Positions 6,964 through 14,074 of a stretch of 20,679 bases of DNA are shown piece by piece. Below the pieces are notes generated by a model. It was not told the DNA's origin. It saw nothing but the letters and a program-made list of their open reading frames with translations, and did not search any database. Source of the DNA: a virus. Numbering within the stretch: position 1 is the first letter of the stretch; each line of letters begins with the position of its first letter. The translations under genes and the position numbers were made by a program. The DNA lies in IMG/VR virus record IMGVR_UViG_3300017752_005234, positions 1 through 20,679 of that record. One strand, 5' to 3'.

Positions 6964-8056
6964 CTTCTTTTGTAATCGTAGCATCGCTTAGTTCAAACAT
7001 ATGTTCTAATAATATATTTTCTAAAATACTTCGCAAACCACGAGCTCCTGTTTTCTGTTGTTTAGCTAACACGGCTATCTCATATAAACTATTATCGTCA
7101 AAACTAAGAGTTTTTTCTGAATGATTGAAAAGTTCTTTGTATTGGTATATTAAATTGTCATCAACTTTAGATAAAATATTAACTAAATCTTCTACTGTTA
7201 ATTCATTGAGTACCGCGAGTAATGGTATACGACCTAGTATTTCTGGAATGAAACCAAACTCCTCTAGATCTTCTGGTTTAGCTTGATGTAGTAAACCAAG
7301 ATCAGATGTAGATTGATTAAGTGCTGCACCAAAACCAAAATTAGTTGTAGGACCTACTTTAAGTCTTTTAGCTACTATTTCTTCTAAATCAACAAAGGCT
7401 CCACCTACAATGATAAGTATATTAGACGTATCAATAGTAAATTTTACTTTTGCAAATCCTGTTGATCTTTCTACATCTACTTTAGTACCTTCAATAAGTT
7501 TAAGTAGAGCTTGTTGTACAGCTTCACCACCAACATCTCTATTTTTACCAGGTATTTTTCTTTTAGCTATTTTATCAAACTCGTCAATAAAAATTATACC
7601 GGTACTAGCTGCATCATAGTTACCTTGTGAAGCATCTACTAAACCTTCAATAAGAGAATCAACATCTTTACCTACATAACCTGCTGCAGTTAAACTATTA
7701 GCGTCAGCAATATGACAAGGTATCTTTAAAAATTCAGCTAACTTTTTAACTAAAAATGTCTTACCAGAACCTGTAGGGCCTAATAACATTAGATTAGTTT
7801 TATCTAATCTTTTTTCATAATCTGATTCTTTGTAGATAAGTAATCTTTTGTAGTGATTATGAGCAGATACTGATAGCATTTTTTTAGCTCTATCTTGACC
7901 TACTACGAATTTATCTAAGTATTCATAAATTTCTTTAGGGTCAGGTAAGTTAAAAATACCACCTTCCACATCGTCAAAAGTTAATTCAACTTTATCTCTA
8001 ACAGCAGCTAGCTTACGTTCAAAGAACGCTTTTTCGTCTTTTGAAATTGGTTTCAT
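6917..8056 (-). CDS. clpX-like: ClpX-like AAA+ unfoldase lacking the zinc-binding domain
   Basis: A 379-residue protein collinear with the AAA+ part of E. coli ClpX (424 aa). It has [23 protein letters not shown] (37-59), Walker A GPTGSGKT (93-100), pore-1 loop GYVG (126-129), Walker B IIFIDEFD (154-161), [14 protein letters not shown] (178-191), a GR arginine finger (about R276) and sensor-2 GARGLRS (337-343). The N-terminal C4 zinc domain, which binds adaptors and some substrates, is replaced by about 36 unrelated residues. The RKH loop used by E. coli ClpX for ssrA tags is missing (STGFAKVKF lies there). The IGF ClpP-docking loop reads FGF (240-242). The ATPase and translocation machinery looks intact, but substrate choice and ClpP coupling are probably altered. 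It lies in the replication/gp33 operon, and its start overlaps the FmdB-like stop by one base. Confidence 0.9.
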   Translation of the reverse strand: MKPISKDEKAFFERKLAAVRDKVELTFDDVEGGIFNLPDPKEIYEYLDKFVVGQDRAKKMLSVSAHNHYKRLLIYKESDYEKRLDKTNLMLLGPTGSGKTFLVKKLAEFLKIPCHIADANSLTAAGYVGKDVDSLIEGLVDASQGNYDAASTGIIFIDEFDKIAKRKIPGKNRDVGGEAVQQALLKLIEGTKVDVERSTGFAKVKFTIDTSNILIIVGGAFVDLEEIVAKRLKVGPTTNFGFGAALNQSTSDLGLLHQAKPEDLEEFGFIPEILGRIPLLAVLNELTVEDLVNILSKVDDNLIYQYKELFNHSEKTLSFDDNSLYEIAVLAKQQKTGARGLRSILENILLEHMFELSDATITKEDVKKVQSHLGRSTEA

Positions 8057-8292
8057 TATATAAGATGATCCACAGCTTTTGATAATGGGTTTTGTTGTTT
8101 AAGTAGTCTCATTCTATCTTTAAAACCTTCAGGTAACCTTCCACTCTCTACAGACTTACCACCTATAAAGGAAGGAGTACTTAAAGTGTATTTTAAATCC
8201 GGATTATTATTCTTAAATTCAGCTAGATCATCATAGCTTAAAGTGTGTTGTTCTATTTCACCGGATTTGTTTATAAAATTATAAACAGGCAT
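8056..8292 (-). CDS. FmdB-like small phage protein without zinc ribbon
   Basis: A 78-residue protein beginning MPVYNF and followed by a Glu/Asp-rich strand, [11 protein letters not shown] (23-33), then [22 protein letters not shown] (43-64). This layout (MPxYxF start, xNPxL, then a GRxPxGFK helix) recalls a small protein common in marine T4-like phages and often annotated as FmdB-like regulatory protein. It has no cysteine, so the zinc ribbon that defines FmdB is absent. Function unknown. One-base TAATG overlaps join it both to the upstream 56-aa ORF and to the downstream ClpX-like gene, so it could plausibly be an adaptor or partner of the unfoldase. That link is inferred from position only. 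Confidence 0.7.
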   Translation of the reverse strand: MPVYNFINKSGEIEQHTLSYDDLAEFKNNNPDLKYTLSTPSFIGGKSVESGRLPEGFKDRMRLLKQQNPLSKAVDHLI

Positions 8293-8462
8293 TATAATGA
8301 TTTTCCTTCTTCTTCAAATAGTTTTCTACACAACTGTTCGTAGAATTCTTTAAAACTATTATAGTCATCAAACAGTTCAGGTTCTAAATCCATTATATCA
8401 GACAGCTTATTCCATGCAATTCTACCGGATTCTATAACATCTTTGTTGTCTTGTGGTTCCAT
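8292..8462 (-). CDS. Small acidic protein, first gene of the minus-strand operon (56 aa)
   Basis: ATG at 8462 opens a 56-residue frame (MEPQDNKDVIESGRIAWNKL...LFEEEGKSL) ending with TAA at 8294-8292. The TAA shares one base with the ATG of the FmdB-like gene (TAATG), the same coupling used throughout this operon. An AGGAGA Shine-Dalgarno sits 6 bases upstream, one of the best in the window. The protein is acidic and predicted helical, with one Cys and no membrane segment. I recognise no family. Because it is short it is easily missed, but ribosome site, coupling and position argue strongly that it is expressed. Confidence 0.78.
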   Translation of the reverse strand: MEPQDNKDVIESGRIAWNKLSDIMDLEPELFDDYNSFKEFYEQLCRKLFEEEGKSL

Positions 8463-8506
8463 TTAATATCTCCTAAAACAATTATAAAATTTGTCATAAA
8501 TAATTT
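8463..8506. promoter_or_regulatory. Divergent intergenic region between early-type and late-type operons
   Basis: A 44-base AT-rich gap separates the start of the minus-strand replication operon (8462) from the start of the plus-strand tail block (8507). On the minus strand there is a consensus TATAAT (8486-8481) without a convincing -35 box, followed by the AGGAGA ribosome site. On the plus strand CATAAATA (8495-8502) matches 7 of 8 bases of the T4 late -10 element TATAAATA. However, the expected start point would fall at the ATG of the 182-aa gene. At least the minus-strand operon probably starts here, because no gene lies immediately upstream on that strand. Confidence 0.4.
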
Positions 8507-9055
8507 ATGCCTAATAACTTATTTAATAGATATAGAGAATTAGCAGCCAAAGCGGAAATTTCAATGGGATCAAAAGAATCCATTGAATGGTTTAGAAATA
8601 GAATAAGAAAAGATTCTAGAATAAGAAACCACGATAGAGTTACTAAGAATCTCAAGAAAGAAAGACCTGGTCCAGGAAAACTTATGACGTATGCTTATGA
8701 TCCTAAGTTTAAAGAGACGCTAAAGTATTATGATGAATACCCTCTAATAATTATGCTTGATACTAATCAAACAGGATGGTACGGTGCTAATTTACATTAT
8801 CTTCCTCCACAGTTAAGAGTAACTTTATTAGAAGAAATTGATTATAGAAAGAAACCTTTAAGAGCTATCGCTTCGGCGTTAGAGAACAATCCCATTACTA
8901 GAGTTTGTTTAAAAAGATATCTAGTAAAACAAGTAAAATCTCCTCCTGTAACAATTCCTAAAGATGAATGGGAGATAGCTATACAGTTACCATTTGAAAG
9001 CTTTGTAAAAGCAGGTCAAAAGAAAGTATGGAGAGATAGTAGGTTAGGTATATGA
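8507..9055 (+). CDS. Conserved T4-like phage protein of unknown function, tail block (182 aa)
   Basis: A 182-residue basic protein. Its signature blocks are SKESIEWFRNRI (22-33), PGKLMTYAYDPKFKETLKYYDEYPLIIML (56-84), WYGANLHYLPPQLR (91-104), VCLKRYLVKQVKSP (132-145) and DEWEIAIQLPFESFVKA..KVWRDS (152-178). I recall the same series in unnamed proteins of marine T4-like phages but cannot assign a function. A capsid or tail assembly role is inferred from its place at the head of the gp54, gp26 and tape-measure cluster. The start has no clear Shine-Dalgarno. Met20 (8564) is an alternative, but the residues before it look like family sequence. Its stop overlaps the gp54-like start by 4 bases. Confidence 0.75.
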   Translation: MPNNLFNRYRELAAKAEISMGSKESIEWFRNRIRKDSRIRNHDRVTKNLKKERPGPGKLMTYAYDPKFKETLKYYDEYPLIIMLDTNQTGWYGANLHYLPPQLRVTLLEEIDYRKKPLRAIASALENNPITRVCLKRYLVKQVKSPPVTIPKDEWEIAIQLPFESFVKAGQKKVWRDSRLGI

Positions 9056-9750
9056 ATATAGGAGAAATGAAAGCAAAGCTGTCTACGCAAGGGATAGCAA
9101 GGGACAACAGGTGGTTATGTAGGATATACCCACCTAAAGGTTTAACTTCTACTAATAATGCTATAAGTAATTTGTTGTCTAGAGGACCTTTAAATGTTAA
9201 TGTTAACTTACCTGGTTTAGATGCTGCTGATGCTGCTGTAAATGGATTGAATGATATATTAGATATTGGTAATGATATAATAGGTTCTAATTTATCTTTA
9301 CCAACTCTTGGTTCTGTATTAACTAATACAAGAGGTGTAACAGAAAGTCTTAATTTATTTTGTAACGCAGCTGAATTACCTGGAAGAGATATCTTAAGTA
9401 TGGAATACAGGGATTATGGTAAATCAAGACAGATAGGTGTCAGACACCAACACGGTGATTTAACATTGGTTTATTACAGTGCAGAAGATTTAAGAGAAAG
9501 AAGATTTTTTGAAAATTGGCAAAATATAATTTTTAACCCTAAAGCTAAACAACATGGTTATTATAATGAATATACAGCAAGGATGGAAATATCTAAATAC
9601 AATCAAAGCTGGAGTAAAGAAACTGCTGAATATAGATTTAATGAGGTATATCCTACTAACGTTGGCGCACAGGCGTTACAATCAGATCAAGGCGACTTAC
9701 TTAGACTAACAATGACGTTTAAGTATCATAATTATGAAAGGATCAAATAA
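9052..9750 (+). CDS. 54: Baseplate tail-tube initiator, gp54-like (gp19-fold)
   Basis: A 232-residue protein of the gp19/gp48/gp54 tail-tube fold. Family landmarks are DNRWLCRIYPP (18-28), ESLNLFCNAAELPGRDI (98-114), the segment IGVRHQHGDLTLVYYSAEDLRERRFFENW (127-155), YYNEYTARMEISKYNQ (170-185) and the closing YRFNEVYPTNVGAQALQ...LLRLTMTFKYHNYE (194-229). T4 gp54 caps the baseplate and starts tail-tube polymerisation. T4 gp54 is longer (320 aa), so the gp54 assignment over another tube-like protein rests on position next to gp26 and the tape measure and on the separate gp48 downstream. The ATGA overlap couples it to the upstream gene, and a TAATG overlap couples it to gp26. Confidence 0.7.
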   Translation: MNIGEMKAKLSTQGIARDNRWLCRIYPPKGLTSTNNAISNLLSRGPLNVNVNLPGLDAADAAVNGLNDILDIGNDIIGSNLSLPTLGSVLTNTRGVTESLNLFCNAAELPGRDILSMEYRDYGKSRQIGVRHQHGDLTLVYYSAEDLRERRFFENWQNIIFNPKAKQHGYYNEYTARMEISKYNQSWSKETAEYRFNEVYPTNVGAQALQSDQGDLLRLTMTFKYHNYERIK

Positions 9751-10448
9751 TGAGTCAGCTTAAGAATATTAAAATTAATACACCTACATATAGAGAAATT
9801 ATACCTTCTAATAAAACAGAAGTAAAAATTACTCCTTTTAAAGTAGGAGATGAAAAAGTATTACTACTAGCTTCAGAATCAAAAGATGTAGCACAAATGG
9901 TTGACGGTCTTAAATCAGTTATCTCTAATTGTGTTGATGGTATAGGTGTTAATGAATTAGCATCTTTCGATGTTGAATATTTGTTCTTAAAAATTAGATC
10001 TGTGTCTGTTGGAGAGACCGCAGATATAATGATGACATGTCCAGAATGTGAGACAGCAAATGAAGTTAAAATTGATCTAACTAAAGTTGAATTAAGAGGT
10101 CTAGAAGAGTTTAAAACAAATATTAAAATTACTGATGATCTTATGTTTAAAATGAAAACTCCGGATATTGATAGTTTTTCTAAAGCAGAAAACAATCCAG
10201 ATAGTATAATTAATTTTATTGCCGGTAATGTTGAAAAAGTTTTTTATGGAGAAGAAACTATTGATGTAGGTTTAAATGAGATACCAGATGTAGAAGGTAT
10301 TATTAATCAATTAACTTCTGCACAGTTTTCCGATCTACAAAATTATGTTTTAAAAATACCAAAAGTATCATATGATACAGAGTACACATGTAAACATTGT
10401 GGTACTGAAAACAAAAATACATTAGAAGGATTATCTGATTTTTTTTAG
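9750..10448 (+). CDS. 26: Baseplate hub assembly/tail chaperone, gp26-like
   Basis: A 232-residue protein of the T4 base-plate (gp26, Pfam T4_baseplate) type. It has an N-terminal strand-rich region with VKITPFKVGDEKVLLLASES (25-44), a central VEYLFLKIRSVSVGE segment (75-89), and two CxxC pairs, CPEC (97-100) and CKHC (214-217), that could form a zinc knuckle. T4 gp26 acts in hub assembly and is not well characterised. An AAGGA Shine-Dalgarno and a one-base TAATG overlap with the previous gene support the start. The gene ends in GAT-TTTTTT-TAG, where eight T precede the stop. A -1 slip here would extend the protein by 64 residues, as in tail-assembly chaperone G/GT pairs that precede tape-measure genes. 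Confidence 0.78.
   Translation: MSQLKNIKINTPTYREIIPSNKTEVKITPFKVGDEKVLLLASESKDVAQMVDGLKSVISNCVDGIGVNELASFDVEYLFLKIRSVSVGETADIMMTCPECETANEVKIDLTKVELRGLEEFKTNIKITDDLMFKMKTPDIDSFSKAENNPDSIINFIAGNVEKVFYGEETIDVGLNEIPDVEGIINQLTSAQFSDLQNYVLKIPKVSYDTEYTCKHCGTENKNTLEGLSDFF
10439..10446 (+). promoter_or_regulatory. U8 slippery sequence, probable -1 ribosomal frameshift site
   Basis: Eight consecutive T (10439-10446) cover the last two Phe codons of the gp26-like gene and the first base of its TAG stop. In the -1 frame a TGA at 10436-10438 closes everything upstream. The frame then stays open from 10439 to the TGA at 10637-10639, so the overlap of the two frames coincides with the slippery run. A stop codon directly after the run would also promote slippage by pausing the ribosome. 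Confidence 0.68.
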
Positions 10449-10639
10449 TAAGCCTCTCTCACATTGACCTGATTAACTACTATCAGTTAATTTTTAATAT
10501 GAAACAACATCATAATTGGTCAGTAGAAGAAATAGAAAATATGATACCGTGGGAGAGGGAAGTATATGTCTCTCTTTTGAGACAACATATAGAAGAAGAA
10601 AATGAGAAAATGAGAAAACAAAATGGCAGAGTCTCCTGA
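10445..10639 (+). CDS. gp51/GT-like C-terminal extension reached by -1 frameshift
   Basis: A 64-codon frame entered from the gp26-like gene by a -1 slip, with TTA (10445-10447) as its first codon, giving a fusion of about 296 residues. The product contains SLSHIDLINYYQLIFNMKQHHNWSVEEIENMIPWEREVYVSLLRQ followed by an acidic helix (positions about 3-64, broken here only for description). The WSxEEIExMxPWEREVYVxLL pattern is characteristic of the C-terminal parts of tail-assembly chaperones. The only ATG in the frame (10499) has no Shine-Dalgarno and would discard 18 coding-like codons, so independent initiation seems unlikely. The end overlaps the tape-measure start by 17 bases. Alternative: a separate gp51-like gene with a weak non-ATG start. 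Confidence 0.65.
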   Translation, partial: LVSLSHIDLINYYQLIFNMKQHHNWSVEEIENMIPWEREVYVSLLRQHIEEENEKMRKQNGRVS

Positions 10640-12323
10640 ACTTAAAACTCTTAATTCGATTAAAGCTGTATTAGCAGATAAAAACGCTAATGAAAAAGCA
10701 TTAAAAGAAGCATTTGAAAGTAGTCAAAGAGCATTCCCTGCTCAAGAGTTTAAAAACTTGACTACTAAAATGGGTGATGATATTAAAGATACTAGAAAAG
10801 CTTTAAAAGCTAGAATGGCTGATGATGGTGGTGATGGTGTAGCTTCGGGGTTAGCTAAGTTTCTTGGTGTAGATTTTAAGAGTGAGTTCTTTGATAGACT
10901 AAAAATGATTGGAACTGGCTTTGGCGAAATTAAAAAAGGGTTTAAAGATTTAGGCACAGCTTTAGGTTTAAACAAAGTTGCAAAATCAGTGGGCGGTTTT
11001 TGGGATTTCTTAAAAAAGATATTAGCGGTTGGTCTAGCTACAGTTGGTTTTATTTCTTTCTTAGAAGGTTGGAGTGCTGCTGATAAGATATTTGGAGAAA
11101 ACGCAACGTTTGGAGAAAGACTATCTTCCGGATTAGCTTCTGTTATACAATCTTTCACTGGATTAACAGATGGTGAAACTGCTGATTTAGCTAAAGATAT
11201 AAACGTTGTAGTAACAGATATAATTGAATTCTTAGCAACAGAGTTTGATGCTATAAAAACATCTTTAAAAGCTATGTGGCCTAATGTTAAAAATGCTTTT
11301 GAAGGTATTAAAAGAATACTAGAAGGGGATATAGTTGGTGGTTTAGGTCAATTGACTAGCGGTCTTGGTGGTGTGGGTAGTCAACTTTTAAGTTCAGAAA
11401 GTATGTTACTTAATGTTGTTGGTATACTAGCAGCTGTTAAACTAGCTGGCGCTGCGCTGTCATTTGTAAGTGCTATAGGTCCTATCTTTACCGCTATGTC
11501 TACAATTGCTACTGGTTTAGGAACTGTCTTCGCAGCTGTTGGTGGTAAAGCAGCTTTAGCTACTTTGTTGGCTACTTTTGCGCCTACTCTTGGCGCGGTA
11601 TTAGTACCTCTAGGTATTGCTATTGCAGCTATTGTAGCTTTAAAATCTATATTCGATGGTTTTAGTGCCGGCATGGATGAGTTTGAAAAATCAGGAGATA
11701 TTTCTCAAGCTTTGTCAGTTGGATTAGGTGGTTTTGTTAAGTCACTTCTTAATATGCTTACTCTAGGTCTTTTAAGTGATGAAACATTAGATAAAGTTCA
11801 ACAAAGCGTAAGTAAGTTTCTTGATCCTATGTTTGAAGGTATTGGAGATCTATTCAAAAATATTTGGAGTTGGATTAAGAGTTCCTGGGATGACGCTGTA
11901 TTTGCTGTAAAAGATTTCTTAGGTATGGAGTTAACATCAGAAGAAAGATATAAAAAAGCAGAAAAAGATCTAGAAGAAAAAAGAGCTAAAGTAGCTTTCC
12001 AAAGAGAACAAGGTCGTACTGGAAGGTTTATGGCTAGACAAGAAGCAGAACTAGCTGAGCTGCAAGCAGAATACGATGGAATGGGCGCTGCTAAAGCAAT
12101 AGATAATAAATTGCTAGCTAGTGGTACAGGTACGTATAAAGATTATATCAAGTCGATTCAAGATAGTACAGACCTTACTGACAAGCAAAAAGAAATAGAG
12201 ATAGATGAAGCTAAGGCTGCAAGAGAAAAAATGACCTTCTCAAGTTTTCAGAACACTCAAACTATTCAAAATAATGCTATTATTGCTAAGATCAGACCTC
12301 AACAAGAAAAAGTTGTAATGTAA
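10623..12323 (+). CDS. Tail tape measure protein (gp29-equivalent)
   Basis: A 566-residue protein, similar in length to T4 gp29 (590 aa), that should set tail length and occupy the tail-tube lumen. The N-terminal 120 residues are helical and charged. A hydrophobic segment lies at about 131-148, a long Ala/Gly/Leu/Val-rich hydrophobic region at about 261-340, and another at about 365-384. These are typical tape-measure segments that can insert into the host membrane at injection. A coiled-coil, Lys/Glu-rich stretch covers about 436-487. At 1.5 Angstrom per residue it implies a tail of roughly 85 nm (inference). The start overlaps the frameshift product by 17 bases and lacks a strong ribosome site, suggesting coupled re-initiation. 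Its stop is only 2 bases from the convergent gp4 stop. Confidence 0.8.
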   Translation: MAESPELKTLNSIKAVLADKNANEKALKEAFESSQRAFPAQEFKNLTTKMGDDIKDTRKALKARMADDGGDGVASGLAKFLGVDFKSEFFDRLKMIGTGFGEIKKGFKDLGTALGLNKVAKSVGGFWDFLKKILAVGLATVGFISFLEGWSAADKIFGENATFGERLSSGLASVIQSFTGLTDGETADLAKDINVVVTDIIEFLATEFDAIKTSLKAMWPNVKNAFEGIKRILEGDIVGGLGQLTSGLGGVGSQLLSSESMLLNVVGILAAVKLAGAALSFVSAIGPIFTAMSTIATGLGTVFAAVGGKAALATLLATFAPTLGAVLVPLGIAIAAIVALKSIFDGFSAGMDEFEKSGDISQALSVGLGGFVKSLLNMLTLGLLSDETLDKVQQSVSKFLDPMFEGIGDLFKNIWSWIKSSWDDAVFAVKDFLGMELTSEERYKKAEKDLEEKRAKVAFQREQGRTGRFMARQEAELAELQAEYDGMGAAKAIDNKLLASGTGTYKDYIKSIQDSTDLTDKQKEIEIDEAKAAREKMTFSSFQNTQTIQNNAIIAKIRPQQEKVVM

Positions 12324-12325
12324 TA

Positions 12326-12871
12326 TTAAGATCTTCTTTTAGGTCTATTGGGTTTCTTTTTATTAATGTGTTTAAGTTTTGGTTTATTAGAGTTTTTACT
12401 CTCTTGCATTAGTACCGCTTTATCCGTTTCCCAATTAAGTATCCCAAACTTTTTTAGTTTTATTTCTGTCCATATCTCAAAATCCATCTTATTACGAGCG
12501 CTGAACTCTTGAGCAGCAGCCCATTTTTCTTGATTAACAGCGAATGTCATAACTTCACTTAAATATTTTTGAGTTTGTCTATTAGGTTTATTAGGTCTTC
12601 TTGTTTGTGCAAAAGGTTTAACTTCAATTAATTTTATCTGACCGTTACTCCATTTTACTATAAAATCAGGATAGTATTTAGCTTTACCACCTCTTATAGG
12701 ATGTTCATAAGGAATATATAATTCTTCAGAACCCCATTCAACTACATCAGGGTTAGAATCTAACCATCTCATTACGTTTCTTTCCCATAAAGATCTATAA
12801 GTAACGTTTGTAGTGTCACCTATATACTTTTGAGGGTTATCAAACGTAGAAAATTTTCCTTTATAAGCCAT
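12326..12871 (-). CDS. 4: Head completion nuclease gp4
   Basis: A 181-residue homologue of T4 gp4 (also called gp50/65), which finishes DNA-filled heads before tail joining. NPQKYIGDTTNVTYRSLWERNVMRWLDSNPDVVEWGSEE is the family N-terminal block (residues 12-50, cited as landmarks). It is followed by YYPDF (66-70) and IKLIEVKPF (79-87), which make a PD-(D/E)XK nuclease core with E30, D69, E83 and K85. The C-terminal 25 residues are very basic (Lys/Arg/Pro/Asn) and may bind DNA. An AAGG Shine-Dalgarno 5 bases upstream supports the start. It is a lone minus-strand gene inserted between the tape measure and gp48, both on the plus strand, with its own short upstream region carrying a late-promoter-like element. 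Confidence 0.85.
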   Translation of the reverse strand: MAYKGKFSTFDNPQKYIGDTTNVTYRSLWERNVMRWLDSNPDVVEWGSEELYIPYEHPIRGGKAKYYPDFIVKWSNGQIKLIEVKPFAQTRRPNKPNRQTQKYLSEVMTFAVNQEKWAAAQEFSARNKMDFEIWTEIKLKKFGILNWETDKAVLMQESKNSNKPKLKHINKKKPNRPKRRS

Positions 12872-12909
12872 ATTAACCTTATTAAATAGTGTAACGAGGT
12901 ATTTATTTA
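12872..12909. promoter_or_regulatory. Divergent late-promoter-like region between gp4 and gp48
   Basis: A 38-base gap between two divergent morphogenesis genes. On the minus strand AATAAATA (12907-12900) matches 7 of 8 bases of the T4 late -10 element TATAAATA. The predicted start lies near 12894, giving a leader of about 22 bases that contains the AAGG ribosome site of gp4. On the plus strand ATTAAATA (12881-12888) matches 6 of 8 and would start near 12894, before the CGAGG ribosome site of gp48. Both genes need a promoter here because no same-strand gene lies upstream within reach. Confidence 0.4.
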
Positions 12910-14073
12910 ATGGCTTTTAATTTTAAATCGCTTAGATTTCCTAGAAATGTTGGTACTGATCAAGTACCAAACTACATTAGGTTTGTTCCTAAAGTAATAA
13001 AATACGGTGGTTCGGAAAGTCTAAGAAAAGGTTCTAACGGAGTAGGTGCACCGTCGGTAGGTGGTGGCTCTGCAAATGGTATAATTCCTGGATCAGTAGT
13101 TCAAGGTCTTGGTGGATTAGTAGGTAATGCTACTGCTGCTTTAGGTAACTTTCAATCAGCAGCAGCTGGTGTACAACAAACAATTGGTGCAGTAACGGGT
13201 GCTATGACAGAAGCTGCTAACGCATTTAGTAATAGTCCTACTGCAGTAGGTGGATTAATAGGAGCGGGTCAAAGTTTAGTTAAAAATATATTTGATATAA
13301 ATTCTAAACACCTTAGTTTTGGTATATCAGTTAAGCCAGATACTCTACAATCAGCTGGTAGTATTAACCTTTACTTACCTCAAAGTTTAGAAACTAATTC
13401 TTCAGTAGATTATGAAACTGCTGCTTTAGGTGGTGTAGGTGTGGGTGCTGCAGAAGCTTCAAGAGCTGAAAGAGCAGATTTTAGTTCTACAGTAGGACAG
13501 TTGTTACCAGGTGCAATACAAGATCTAGTATCTTCTGGTAATAGAAGAGCTATTTTAGGAGTAGCAACCAATAGAGTTAGCAACAATTTTTCTTTTCAAG
13601 TCTTTAATAGTGTGTTACACAGACAATTTGCTTATGAGTTTAGATTAGTAGCAAAAGATGAAAATGAATCTGCTTCTATTAAAGAAATATGTGATATGTT
13701 TTTATACTTTATGTTACCGAGCAGAGTAGAAGAATCAGGTATTGGTTTGTATGAAGTACCTTGTCAGTGGGAAATACAATACCAAAGAAAAGGTAATGCT
13801 ATGCAATTTCATATGCAACCTAAAAATTGCTTTCTTCAAAGTGTGGATGTATCTTATGGCGGCGAAGCAGGTAACTCTACATATAATGATGGCGCGCCAA
13901 TGGATGTTACATTGAGATTACAATTTATTGAAATAGAACCTCTGTACAGAAAAGGTGATCCTTTTACTCCAGAACCTCTATCTAAAACGGAAAAATCATT
14001 AAGCACTTCTTCAGTCCCACCTGGAATTGGACCTACAGGTCCAATAAATGATGGAAGATTAGCAGGAGATTAA
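12910..14073 (+). CDS. 48: Baseplate tail-tube cap gp48
   Basis: A 387-residue protein, close in length to T4 gp48 (364 aa), which caps the baseplate and, with gp54, starts the tail tube. It begins MAFNFKSLRFPRN, has a Gly/Ala/Ser-rich flexible region (about 35-130), then a LSFGISVKPD...INLYLPQSLETNSSVDYE strand block and a C-terminal gp19-like fold. That fold contains VLHRQFAYEFRLVAKDENES, DMFLYFMLPSR, PCQWEIQY, MQFHMQPKNCFLQSVDVSYGG and MDVTLRLQFIEIEPLYR. The FxF(R)LxAKxExEs...i..i...F strand-helix arrangement is typical of this family. The gene is followed after one base by gp53, consistent with a baseplate cluster. The tail after residue 350 is Ser/Pro/Gly-rich and probably disordered. 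Confidence 0.78.
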   Translation: MAFNFKSLRFPRNVGTDQVPNYIRFVPKVIKYGGSESLRKGSNGVGAPSVGGGSANGIIPGSVVQGLGGLVGNATAALGNFQSAAAGVQQTIGAVTGAMTEAANAFSNSPTAVGGLIGAGQSLVKNIFDINSKHLSFGISVKPDTLQSAGSINLYLPQSLETNSSVDYETAALGGVGVGAAEASRAERADFSSTVGQLLPGAIQDLVSSGNRRAILGVATNRVSNNFSFQVFNSVLHRQFAYEFRLVAKDENESASIKEICDMFLYFMLPSRVEESGIGLYEVPCQWEIQYQRKGNAMQFHMQPKNCFLQSVDVSYGGEAGNSTYNDGAPMDVTLRLQFIEIEPLYRKGDPFTPEPLSKTEKSLSTSSVPPGIGPTGPINDGRLAGD

Positions 14074-14074
14074 T

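Noticed and set aside
8507-9055. Assignment of the 182-aa protein to T4 gp2 (DNA end protector)
   Set aside because: The neighbourhood made this tempting, but I could not match any gp2 motif. Left as a conserved unknown.
10499-10639. Independent 46-aa gene starting at ATG 10499
   Set aside because: There is no Shine-Dalgarno, and the coding-like sequence extends upstream of the ATG in the same frame to the slippery run, which favours the frameshift product.
10742-11158. 138-codon open frame antisense to the tape-measure gene
   Set aside because: It lies entirely inside a well-supported gene, has low-complexity Pro/Ser/Lys composition, and has no ribosome site or conserved-looking motif. Long antisense frames are expected from the codon bias here. 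The same applies to antisense frames at 3084-3467, 9755-10195, 11381-11674 and 18687-19160.
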